DNA of 5,193 nucleotides. Origin: Planctomycetota bacterium. GTDB lineage: Bacteria; JAJVIF01; JAPKYR01. The translations under genes were made by a program, and so were the position numbers. The notes under the pieces were generated by a model. The model was not told the origin of the DNA. It searched no databases and saw nothing but the letters and a program-made list of their open reading frames with translations. Numbering within the stretch: the first letter of the stretch is position 1; the number at the start of each line of letters is the position of its first letter. The DNA lies in contig DAOVJF010000236.1 of NCBI GenBank assembly GCA_030673355.1, positions 1-5,193 of the forward strand, given 5' to 3'. Shown here piece by piece: positions 1 to 5,193 of this stretch.

Positions 1-10
1 AGGAATTAGA

Positions 11-856
11 ATGAGTTATGACCAAAAAGTAACAATGGAAATGTCAGATCAGGCAGAAAATCTCAGGCGTCTCGTTGAAACGGTAATTCCGAAATTACCC
101 CACAAGGCACGCAGGATAGCGTTTCTCTCGGGCAAGGGTGGCGTTGGTAAGACAAGCCTCTCCGTGAATATCGCAGTGATATTAGCCCGTATGGGGAAAA
201 AGATAATATTCGTCGACTGCGATCTTGGACTCGCTAATGCTGACATCCTGCTCGGCATTAAACCCAGAATCACACTTGACGGCATACTTGCGCATGGCGG
301 GGACGTTAAGAAATCACTTATCGAGGTTCCATCGGGACTATTTATCCTGCCGGGTTCTGAATCAACGGTTCCACGTATAGCGGTAGGAGGAGGTCATCTT
401 CAGGATGTGTTGATGGGAATAGACGATCATGCGGAAATAATCATCATGGACGGCGGCGCGGGTATCGATGAGGGTGTGCAGCATATTGGAATGCTTGCCG
501 ACGAAGTGGTGATTGTAGCGTCTCCCGAGAGCGCATCCGCGGTGAACGCATACAGATTAATCAAGGTTATCCTCAATCATGAGAATCCCCCATCAATCCG
601 GATCATTATTAATCAGGTCAGAAATAACGCGACAGCCAGGCGTGTGGCGGGAAGCCTGTCAGGCGCCGTAAAGCAGTTCCTCGACACCGATCCTGAATAT
701 ATAGGCTGGGTACCCAAAGATCCGATTGTCGAGCAGGCAGCGAAAGACAGAATGCCGTTTGTGGAAAGATATCCTGGAAGCCTGCCGTCGAGGGCTGTTA
801 TGACACTCGCGAACAAACTGTACATACCACCGCCTGGACCACCCAGGGCAGCCTGA
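11..856 (+). CDS. flhG: FlhG (MinD/ParA-family flagellar number ATPase)
   Basis: This is a 281-residue deviant-Walker P-loop ATPase of the MinD/ParA superfamily. Seen: Walker A KGGVGKTS at residues 42-49 with the signature lysine K42, switch I VDCDLGLANADILLGI at about 68-83, and Walker B/switch II IIIMDGGAGID at about 143-153. The N-terminal box DQAENLR at residues 13-19 fits the DQAxxLR element that in FlhG stimulates the GTPase FlhF, and it separates FlhG from cell-division MinD. The GAGI form of switch II also suits FlhG. Family role: with FlhF it sets the number and position of flagella at the membrane. The start has AGGA at 1-4, six bases upstream. An upstream frame ending in TGA at 12-14 would give an ATGA overlap, the usual coupling with a preceding gene, perhaps flhF, which is outside the window. 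The C-terminus is proline-rich (PPPGPP) with no obvious amphipathic membrane helix. Assignment to the family is secure; FlhG over MinD is strong. Confidence 0.9.
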   Translation: MSYDQKVTMEMSDQAENLRRLVETVIPKLPHKARRIAFLSGKGGVGKTSLSVNIAVILARMGKKIIFVDCDLGLANADILLGIKPRITLDGILAHGGDVKKSLIEVPSGLFILPGSESTVPRIAVGGGHLQDVLMGIDDHAEIIIMDGGAGIDEGVQHIGMLADEVVIVASPESASAVNAYRLIKVILNHENPPSIRIIINQVRNNATARRVAGSLSGAVKQFLDTDPEYIGWVPKDPIVEQAAKDRMPFVERYPGSLPSRAVMTLANKLYIPPPGPPRAA

Positions 857-895
857 AGTATCCTCCCTTTCAGTCTGACTTACAGTTACCGGGTA

Positions 896-915
896 CCTGA
901 CAGTAGCCTGTCAGG
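896..915 (+). terminator. Hairpin downstream of flhG, possible weak or factor-assisted terminator
   Basis: A perfect 8-bp stem, CCTGACAG / CTGTCAGG, closes a TAGC tetraloop 39 bases after the flhG stop. No T-tract follows (the next bases are GAGGGCTCCG), so it is not a canonical intrinsic terminator. CCTCCCT at 862-868 can pair with AGGGAGG at 913-919, which would compete with this hairpin. It may mark the 3' end of the flagellar transcript or protect it from decay; the role is inferred from position. Confidence 0.35.
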
Positions 916-1005
916 GAGGGCTCCGATCCAACCATCAACCCCGCTTTATCTACTAAATTCATTACATCCTTTTATAGTTAAATCTTATTTTTTATTAATT
1001 AAGAC

Positions 1006-1034
1006 TTGATATACGATCATATGTACTTTATAAT
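1006..1034 (+). promoter_or_regulatory. Near-consensus sigma-70 promoter in AT-rich intergenic block
   Basis: TTGATA (1006-1011) and a perfect TATAAT (1029-1034) are separated by exactly 17 bases. The element sits at the end of a strongly AT-rich block (about 961-1036), which would act as an UP-element-like region. The predicted transcription start is about 1041. No credible coding sequence begins within the next 200 bases, so its product is either an untranslated RNA or the leader of plsC. Confidence 0.7.
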
Positions 1035-1040
1035 TACCCT

Positions 1041-1241
1041 GAGGCTATTTGCAGAGGGTTTTGTCCACGAACGCAGTAGATAACTGTGGGCAGGACGGTA
1101 AAAGACGGACAGTTGTGGATTCCGCAGAGCAAACCGCCAAGGTTGATCTAACAGAGATCCCCAAGGAGGCCTGTGGATGGTTGTTGGGGGGGGAATATAA
1201 ACCGGGACGGGTCGTTTGGATAGCGACCCGTCGGACTTTTT
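1041..1241 (+). ncRNA. Candidate untranslated RNA or plsC leader, about 200 nt, family unknown
   Basis: The interval runs from the predicted start of the 1006-1034 promoter to the T-tract of a strong terminator. It contains paired elements that fit a folded RNA. GGTTT (1057-1061) pairs with AAACC (1131-1135). TCCAC (1064-1068) and AACTGT (1082-1087) both pair with one continuous stretch, ACAGTTGTGGA (1109-1119). GATCT/AGATC (1145-1159) forms a small hairpin. A run of eight G lies at 1186-1193. I compared it from memory with 6S RNA, tmRNA, SRP RNA, RNase P and the common riboswitches and found no convincing match. The two overlapping reading frames start at poor codons and run into the terminator, so coding is unlikely. 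Because the terminator ends 99 bases before the plsC start, this could also be an attenuator leader rather than a free RNA. Confidence 0.45.
1206..1241 (+). terminator. Rho-independent terminator
   Basis: The stem GACGGGTCG (1206-1214) pairs with CGACCCGTC (1224-1232). It is a perfect 9-bp G+C-rich helix, with an additional T-G closing pair and a 7-base loop. After CGGAC-type spacer bases comes a five-T tract (1237-1241), and the next 15 bases are also T-rich. It would stop transcripts coming from the 1006-1034 promoter and any read-through from flhG. Confidence 0.8.
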
Positions 1242-1300
1242 AGACACTCTTTTTCTCTGTATTTCTGCTAATCTGGAAAAAACATCCCCCTTAAATCTAT

Positions 1301-1331
1301 TTGAATCTCCATTTCTTTTTTGTGTTAGAAT
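1301..1331 (+). promoter_or_regulatory. Possible plsC promoter with extended -10
   Basis: TTGAAT (1301-1306) and TAGAAT (1326-1331) are 19 bases apart. TG at 1323-1324 gives the extended -10 form, which tolerates a poor spacer. A start near 1338 would fall inside the AGGAG ribosome binding site (1333-1337) and give an almost leaderless message. Either the true start is slightly different or plsC is transcribed from further upstream. The call is tentative. Confidence 0.4.
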
Positions 1332-1340
1332 CAGGAGAGT

Positions 1341-2021
1341 ATGTTCGATTTCCTGAAACGTGTCGGTTTACTCTACTGGTTGCAGTACGGTATTGTCCGG
1401 GCGCACTTCGCTGTCTGGCACAGGCTTAAGGTCAACGGCCAGGAAAATATCCCGCTTGAGGGCGGTATAATTCTAGCAGCCAACCATTTAAGCCATCTCG
1501 ATTCACCATCGATTGGATGCTGTATACCACGCAGAAGCCGGTATGTAGCGGACACCGAGATGTTTAAGAAATTTTTCCTGAATTGGTACCTTCCCCTGAC
1601 CGGAGGCATCCCGATCGACCGTTCATCCAGCGGCGGCGAGAAGATGATAAATACCGCAGTCGATGTTCTGAAAAAAGGTGACTTGTTGATTCTCTACCCT
1701 GAGGGTACAAGGAGCCGGACCGGATATCCGTCTCGTGCCCGTACCGGGATGATCGTACTCGCCAGTAAAGCCGGGATTCCAATCGTCCCATGCAGAGTGT
1801 CGGGACCTTACGAATGCTGGCCGTACTCAAAAATATGGCCCAGGCCCGGCCCGATACAGGTTTCTTTTGGAAAACCAATTCAGTGGAATCCGGATGAAAT
1901 AGATTTGAAAAACAGGATAGACCTTGAAACCAAATCCACCCAGGTTATGGAAGCGATACAGTCACTTCCGGGATGGATCCCCAAAACCGCATCCCCACGT
2001 CCTGAGACCAATTCTATTTGA
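1341..2021 (+). CDS. plsC: 1-acyl-sn-glycerol-3-phosphate acyltransferase (PlsC family)
   Basis: This 226-residue protein has all four motifs of the glycerolipid acyltransferase family: NHLSHLD at 48-54 (catalytic H49 and D54, the HX4D pair), GGIPIDRS at 88-95 (R94), YPEGTRS at 119-125 (substrate-binding E121-G122), and GIPIVPCRVSG at 145-155. The family transfers an acyl chain from acyl-ACP or acyl-CoA to lysophosphatidic acid to make phosphatidic acid at the cytoplasmic membrane. The hydrophobic N-terminus (residues 7-25) fits a monotopic membrane contact. Length is typical for the family. The chosen ATG is preceded by AGGAG at 1333-1337 with a short 3-base spacer. Exact acyl-acceptor preference cannot be read from sequence, as homologues act on other lysolipids. 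The last codons and the stop lie inside a palindromic repeat arm (2002-2023), so the tail PETNSI may be repeat-derived. It stands alone and converges on phoR. Confidence 0.9.
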   Translation: MFDFLKRVGLLYWLQYGIVRAHFAVWHRLKVNGQENIPLEGGIILAANHLSHLDSPSIGCCIPRRSRYVADTEMFKKFFLNWYLPLTGGIPIDRSSSGGEKMINTAVDVLKKGDLLILYPEGTRSRTGYPSRARTGMIVLASKAGIPIVPCRVSGPYECWPYSKIWPRPGPIQVSFGKPIQWNPDEIDLKNRIDLETKSTQVMEAIQSLPGWIPKTASPRPETNSI

Positions 2022-2146
2022 AAGTGTTTTTTCTTCGGGGACAAGGCATTTTTCCCTTAATACGCAACGGTAAAGTCAGGTTTATCACTGGAGAAAAATG
2101 GCATGTCCCCCGTGATTTATACAATTTCAAGTAGAATTGGTCTCAG
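2002..2146. repeat. Long imperfect palindrome spanning the plsC/phoR junction
   Basis: Outer arms 2002-2023 and 2125-2146 are 22 nt each and complementary at 21 positions; the exception (T2017 with G2131) is a G-U pair in RNA. Inner arms 2037-2054 and 2093-2110 pair at 16 of 18 positions (GGGGACA, then CATTTTTC). A weak apical hairpin (GGTAAA 2069-2074 with TTTATC 2081-2086) closes the top. Either strand's transcript would fold into one hairpin of about 145 nt. The plsC stop (2019-2021) and the phoR stop (complement of 2143-2145) both lie in the outer arms. No T-tract follows on either strand, so it is not a textbook bidirectional terminator, although it probably affects both 3' ends. A 34-base part recurs at 4846-4878, which argues for a MITE- or REP-like dispersed element. 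There is no transposase here and no clear target-site duplication. Confidence 0.85.
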
Positions 2147-3909
2147 ACCTTCTTCGCAGGACTGAGTGAAACTACGAATACCGACCCGCCCACAGGAGCC
2201 GGTTCCATCCAGACTTCCCCACGCATCGCATTCACAAGGTGTTTCACAATCGCGAGGCCAAGTCCCGTACCCCCCATCTCGCGCGACCTGCCAGGATCGA
2301 CACGATAAAATCTTTCGAATATCCGTATACGGTGGACCGGTGTTATTCCCGGGCCGTTATCCTCTACCCGAATAAGAACACGATCGTTCTCCTGCATTGC
2401 CCGGATCACAACTTTACCGCTTGCCGGTGTGTACTTGATCGCATTCTCCAGGAGATTAACAAGGATTTCGTCAAGTGCTTTTGAATCGGCTATTGCATCG
2501 ATTTCATCCGTAACATTATTTGTTATGGAAATATTTTTAGTTTCAGCCAGTTGGGATATGGCTTCCAGTGAGCTTTGTAACACCTTACCGATCTGAACGG
2601 GAACGAGTTCGAGTTCATATTTCCCTTCTTCAATCCGGGAAATTTGCAATAGATCATTCAGGAGGTTGGTCAGGCGCAGGGAGCCCCGGTAGATTCCATT
2701 GAGGAACTCGCGTGAGAATTTCTCGTCATCCATAGCGCCATTCAGAAGTGTCTCGATATTCGCGTGGATTATCCCCACGGGTGTCCTCAGTTCGTGGGAC
2801 GCATTTGCATAAAAATCCCTCCGCGCGGTTTCAAGTTTACGGATTTCGGTTACGTCCCGCATGACAATTAACCACCCGCCAATAGTCTCCATAGGTGTTA
2901 TCGCCGCCAGGATTCGCGGGGTTCCGTAACCCGGCAGATCGAACTCCGTTGAAATTTGACTGCCTTCACGATGGTTTGAAATCGCTTCAAACAAGGCAGG
3001 CGCCCTGAGAATATCGGTCAGGTTTTTTCCCGCGACCGAATCGGTCAGTTCCAGTAATTTTATGGCTGCGGAATTAACGAGGGTCACTTTCCGGTCTTCA
3101 TCAACGGCGAGTACCCCGTCATTCATGCTCTCGAGCACGGTGTGAAGCTGGTTACGTTCTTTAGCGAGTTCACTGAAAGCCAATTCGAGATCTTCGGCCA
3201 TTTTATTAATTGAACCCGCGATTTTACCAAATTCATCATGCTGATATAGCTCAGGTCTCGAACGGTGTTTTCTCTCGCTTACCCCGCGGGCATATTCGAT
3301 CAGCGATCTCAGGGTTGAAGACATGTAATCCGATGCGATACCGCTCATGATGGCCGCTAATACCAGGCTTATCAATCCCGCGACCATGATCGTCCACCGG
3401 ATCCTTCCCACCGCCGTATCGATCTCACTCAATGGTAATGCAACACGCACTACCCCGCTCCCGTTTTCATTCCTGAATGGAACGGCGATATAAAGCATCC
3501 GCGCATCCAGGGTCATGCTGTATCTTCTCGAGATCCCAAAACCGGAATCCATAGCGCCCATGACTTCAGGACGGCCGCCATGATTTTCCATCGTACCGAT
3601 CTCGCTCGTTTCTATTTCCGAATCCCCAAGGACCGTACCATCACCGTTGATTACCGTGAACCTGACTGCCGATTCCCGACCCAGGCGGTCGGTTATAGAA
3701 TCAATTTCACCAACGATCATTTCTTTTGATGTGTTATTCAGAACTTCGGAAAAAACATTCGCGGTTTGAATAAGTTCGGTTTCAATTCGCGATTCCATCG
3801 ACGCACGAAGGTTTGCCACAAGCCAGGTTCCGCCGATTAAGCCAACAACCAGGATTATTGTGATCGAAAGAACGAAAAGCCTCGCACGTATACTCAGCCT
3901 GCTAGTCAT
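2143..3909 (-). CDS. phoR: PhoR-like membrane sensor histidine kinase (HAMP-PAS-HisKA-HATPase)
   Basis: This is a 588-residue kinase from the chosen ATG. Domains in order: TM1 about 10-31; a periplasmic sensor region about 32-168 with the FTVINGDGTVLGDSE strand typical of PhoR/Cache-like sensors; TM2 about 172-193; HAMP about 194-248; PAS about 255-355; HisKA with phosphoacceptor H372 in ASHELRTP; N-box LVNLLENAIKYTP (N489); G1 VEDNGPGI (D517); F-box IFERFYRVD; G2 GGTGLGLAIVKHL. All catalytic residues are present, so it should autophosphorylate and phosphorylate the regulator encoded just upstream. The ATG at 3909 has GGAGG (3913-3917) and overlaps the phoB stop by 8 bases, indicating translational coupling. 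An upstream in-frame ATG at 3942 would add 11 residues but lies deeper in phoB. No pst or phoU genes are visible, so phosphate sensing is inferred from architecture and the PhoB-like partner; another envelope signal is possible. The stop codon lies in the palindromic repeat. Confidence 0.85.
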   Translation of the reverse strand: MTSRLSIRARLFVLSITIILVVGLIGGTWLVANLRASMESRIETELIQTANVFSEVLNNTSKEMIVGEIDSITDRLGRESAVRFTVINGDGTVLGDSEIETSEIGTMENHGGRPEVMGAMDSGFGISRRYSMTLDARMLYIAVPFRNENGSGVVRVALPLSEIDTAVGRIRWTIMVAGLISLVLAAIMSGIASDYMSSTLRSLIEYARGVSERKHRSRPELYQHDEFGKIAGSINKMAEDLELAFSELAKERNQLHTVLESMNDGVLAVDEDRKVTLVNSAAIKLLELTDSVAGKNLTDILRAPALFEAISNHREGSQISTEFDLPGYGTPRILAAITPMETIGGWLIVMRDVTEIRKLETARRDFYANASHELRTPVGIIHANIETLLNGAMDDEKFSREFLNGIYRGSLRLTNLLNDLLQISRIEEGKYELELVPVQIGKVLQSSLEAISQLAETKNISITNNVTDEIDAIADSKALDEILVNLLENAIKYTPASGKVVIRAMQENDRVLIRVEDNGPGITPVHRIRIFERFYRVDPGRSREMGGTGLGLAIVKHLVNAMRGEVWMEPAPVGGSVFVVSLSPAKKV

Positions 3910-4603
3910 TTTCCTCCACATCCTGCTGGAAGCGATATCCAACGCCTCTTACCGTCTCGATACATCTCCCCGACACGCCGAGTTTACCCCTCAGGCGTTT
4001 AATATGGGTATCCACGGTTCGGGTGTTAATATCAGAATCGATTCCCCAGGCTTCCCCGAGAAGCATTTCACGCGATTGAACGCGTCCCCTCCGCGCAACC
4101 AGGGTACCCAGAAGTTTGAATTCGAGCGCGGTGAGCTTAATCTCAGCATTTTCAACCCAGACCCTGTGCGCGGGGACATCAATTCTCAGTGAACCAAATG
4201 TACCGCTTGAAATTTCTCCGGTAGTCATGCCGGTGCGCCTGAGTACCGCCCTTACTCTCAAAAGTAACTCCCTTACAATGAACGGTTTGATCACATAATC
4301 ATCCACACCAAGCTCAAACCCGACCACCCTGTCGATTTCACTACCCTTTGCGGTAACCATAATAACCGGAATATGTTTCGTAGCCTCATCTCCCTTTAGC
4401 CGCCTGCAGACTTCGGTACCGGAAATATCCGGGAGCATTAAATCAAGGAGAATAAGGTCCGGGTGGGGGCTTTTACCGGCATGTTTAATTGCAGATTGCC
4501 CGTCGTAGGCGATACGGGTCTGGTAACCTTCCTTCCTGAGATTATACTCAAGCGATTTCACAAGGTCCTTTTCATCCTCAACGATAAGTATCAGGTATGA
4601 CAT
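3902..4603 (-). CDS. phoB: PhoB-like OmpR-family response regulator
   Basis: This 233-residue two-domain regulator has a receiver domain at about 3-122: acidic pocket E9-D10, phosphoacceptor D54 in LLDLMLPD, switch T84 in MVTAKG and K106 in VIKPF. A winged-helix DNA-binding domain at about 135-227 has the recognition helix region TRTVDTHIKRLRGKL (194-208) and wing ETVRGVGYRF (216-225). Family role: once phosphorylated by its kinase it dimerises on paired direct repeats and activates or represses target promoters. Length is normal for PhoB. The start ATG has GGGAG (4612-4616) eight bases upstream, and part of that site is inside an inverted repeat (4613-4635). It is the first gene of a two-gene transcript with phoR. 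Absence of pst genes nearby means the PhoB name rests on sequence style and the PhoR-type partner; the OmpR-family assignment is certain. Confidence 0.88.
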   Translation of the reverse strand: MSYLILIVEDEKDLVKSLEYNLRKEGYQTRIAYDGQSAIKHAGKSPHPDLILLDLMLPDISGTEVCRRLKGDEATKHIPVIMVTAKGSEIDRVVGFELGVDDYVIKPFIVRELLLRVRAVLRRTGMTTGEISSGTFGSLRIDVPAHRVWVENAEIKLTALEFKLLGTLVARRGRVQSREMLLGEAWGIDSDINTRTVDTHIKRLRGKLGVSGRCIETVRGVGYRFQQDVEEND

Positions 4604-4612
4604 ATTTTTTAC

Positions 4613-4635
4613 TCCCGAAATCCAGTTATTCGGGA
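4613..4635 (-). promoter_or_regulatory. Inverted repeat overlapping the phoB ribosome binding site
   Basis: TCCCGAA and TTCGGGA form a perfect 7-bp stem with a 9-base loop just upstream of phoB (arms 4629-4635 and 4613-4619). The 3' arm in the phoB message contains GGGA of the GGGAG ribosome binding site, so the hairpin would hide it. As DNA, the same symmetry could be a protein-binding site. The RNA reading requires transcription to start upstream of 4635. Confidence 0.45.
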
Positions 4636-4662
4636 TTAAACGTTCGCGATCAGTCCGATCAA
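4635..4662 (-). promoter_or_regulatory. Weak candidate phoB promoter
   Basis: On the minus strand, TTGATC (4662-4657) and TTTAAT (4640-4635) are 16 bases apart. This matches sigma-70 at 4/6 and 5/6 positions. The predicted start near 4628 would give a 25-nt leader and would exclude the 5' arm of the inverted repeat at 4613-4635, so the two calls are alternatives. I found no Pho-box pattern (CTGTCAT-like repeats) here. Confidence 0.25.
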
Positions 4663-4835
4663 AGAATTTTTCAATAAATCAAACACATGCCGGCTTCATT
4701 CAGGATGAGTCCGGTACCGGGATTACTCATTGGTTTTATCCAGGGTCTCCGGCCTTCCGTCCATTGTATACCAAAATCAGGCCTGAAGCTTTCAATTTTT
4801 TGACTGTATCGGCATGAGCGATCCCAATACAACGA

Positions 4836-4893
4836 CTGATTTATATACTTGAAATTATATAAATCAGGGGGACATACCGAATGGCGCATTTTT
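4836..4893 (+). repeat. Second copy of the dispersed repeat, with a 12-bp hairpin
   Basis: Positions 4846-4878 match the minus strand of 2133-2100 with 31 of 33 aligned bases identical and one inserted base in the other copy. Shared blocks are TACTTGAAATT, TATAAATCA and GGGGGACATRCC. A further ATTTTT matches after a 9-base insertion here (4888-4893). Only this copy has the perfect 12-bp stem CTGATTTATATA / TATATAAATCAG (4836-4847, 4856-4867) with loop CTTGAAAT. The long outer arms of the 2002-2146 copy are absent. It lies intergenically, upstream of phoB and opposite in orientation to the first copy. Confidence 0.75.
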
Positions 4894-4956
4894 AAACGCT
4901 CAATATCAGTAATTAGATTCAACACACTTCCAGGATATAAACCACGCCCGGCACAT

Positions 4957-4981
4957 AAAAACCCCCCGACAAAGCGGGGGG
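4957..4981 (-). terminator. Rho-independent terminator of the right-edge gene
   Basis: On the minus strand, CCCCCCG and CGGGGGG form a perfect 7-bp stem with a 6-base loop (4962-4968 with 4975-4981), followed directly by TTTTT (4961-4957). It starts 28 bases after the stop of the partial gene at 5010 and insulates phoB from its transcript. Confidence 0.88.
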
Positions 4982-5009
4982 AAAGGATCTAAGTTAAAAA
5001 TCCCTGTCG

Positions 5010-5193
5010 CTATTGCATAGCGAACTCGGTGACGCCGCCGGTGTGAAGCACGTGCACCTCGTCGGGATCTGAGGACAGGAAGGCGTCGATCCTGAGCGGA
5101 TCACCCGACATCTCGGCAGCTGTCAGCGGGTCGCTTGTGCCAACCAGATTGCCGCTGTCATCCCAAGCCCAGATCACGGGATCGCCGTTGGAG
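5010..5193 (-). CDS. C-terminal fragment of an unrecognised acidic protein (partial)
   Basis: Only the last 60 codons and the TAG stop (5010-5012) are in the window; the gene continues beyond 5193. I do not recognise the family. The fragment begins SNGDPVIWAWDDSGNLVGTS and ends HVLHTGGVTEFAMQ. It has 11 Asp/Glu, one Arg and no Lys. About 45 of 60 codons end in G or C, and local G+C is about 62%, well above phoB and phoR. That codon bias, together with the terminator 28 bases after the stop, makes this a real coding end although no start is visible. The strongly acidic, Gly/Asp/Ser-rich makeup suits a secreted or surface protein, possibly with beta-strand repeats, but that is inference. Confidence 0.75.
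   Translation of the reverse strand, partial: SNGDPVIWAWDDSGNLVGTSDPLTAAEMSGDPLRIDAFLSSDPDEVHVLHTGGVTEFAMQ

Larger units (their letters stand above)
4604..4956. other. Non-coding region upstream of phoB
   Basis: These 353 bases separate phoB from the terminator of the right-edge gene. They hold the phoB ribosome binding site and inverted repeat (4612-4635), a weak promoter candidate, a bulged inverted repeat ATGAGT/ACTCAT around the palindrome CCGGTACCGG (4705-4730), and a copy of the dispersed repeat (4836-4893). One open frame on the minus strand (4925 down to 4671) exists, but it starts at a GTG with its only purine-rich stretch one base away and reads straight through the repeat hairpin. 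I do not call it a gene. Confidence 0.6.

Noticed and set aside
1120..1180. c-di-GMP (GEMM-I) riboswitch, prompted by GCAGAGCAAACC at 1124-1135
   Set aside because: The following GAAA tetraloop/receptor and GGACGCAAAGCC elements of the consensus are absent.
1049..1243. Open frame of 64 codons on the plus strand between flhG and plsC
   Set aside because: TTG start only 8 bases from the predicted transcription start. It runs through the eight-G tract and the terminator stem, and no domain is recognisable. A non-coding transcript explains the region better.
2024..2124. Classical bidirectional intrinsic terminator between plsC and phoR
   Set aside because: Strong stems exist, but no T-tract follows the 3' arm on either strand (CGTGATT on plus, GAAGAAAA on minus).
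3910..3942. Upstream ATG at 3942 as the phoR start
   Set aside because: It would give a 41-base overlap with phoB, and I see a better ribosome binding site (GGAGG) before the ATG at 3909, which gives an 8-base overlap and a normal short pre-TM1 segment.
4705..4730. Inverted repeat around CCGGTACCGG as an operator
   Set aside because: The arms are short and need a 4-base bulge; no link to a known regulator could be made.
4671..4925. Open frame of 84 codons on the minus strand upstream of phoB
   Set aside because: GTG start with a GGAAG stretch only one base away, and the frame reads through the dispersed repeat and its hairpin. Residue makeup shows no recognisable domain. More likely chance.

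Overview
The window looks like an ordinary bacterial chromosome segment from a flagellated bacterium of moderate G+C content. It carries an FlhG-type flagellar ATPase, a PlsC-type phospholipid acyltransferase and a PhoB/PhoR-like two-component pair. A large-periplasmic-domain HAMP-PAS PhoR kinase and an FlhG with the DQAxxLR box fit Deltaproteobacteria-like or other deep Gram-negative lineages. The phylum cannot be fixed from the sequence alone.

Layout, left to right. flhG (11-856, +) is the last gene of what is probably a flagellar operon entering from the left. A non-coding stretch of about 480 bases follows (857-1340). It holds a hairpin, an AT-rich block with a near-consensus sigma-70 promoter (1006-1034), and a strong rho-independent terminator (1206-1241). 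Together these delimit a candidate untranslated RNA of about 200 nt that I cannot assign to a known family. plsC (1341-2021, +) comes next. It converges on phoR (2143-3909, -), which is preceded in its own transcript by phoB (3902-4603, -). The two regulator genes overlap by 8 bases. Upstream of phoB is a non-coding region (4604-4956), then a clean terminator (4957-4981, -) closing a gene that enters from the right edge. Only the last 60 codons of that gene are visible (5010-5193, -). It is clearly G+C-richer than the rest and not recognised.

The most unusual structure is the plsC/phoR junction (2002-2146). The whole junction is one long imperfect palindrome: 22-nt arms that pair fully in RNA with a single G-U, then an inner pair of 18-nt arms, then an apical hairpin. 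Both convergent genes take their stop codons from inside the arms. A 33-34 base piece of this element recurs in opposite orientation at 4846-4878, next to a perfect 12-bp hairpin, so the window contains two members of a dispersed non-coding repeat family.

Functionally the genes are separate modules: control of flagellar number and placement, phosphatidic acid synthesis, and envelope sensing with transcriptional output. Nothing here looks like a new multi-gene system. The novel material is non-coding: the palindromic repeat family, the orphan promoter-to-terminator unit, and a hairpin that would bury the phoB ribosome binding site.
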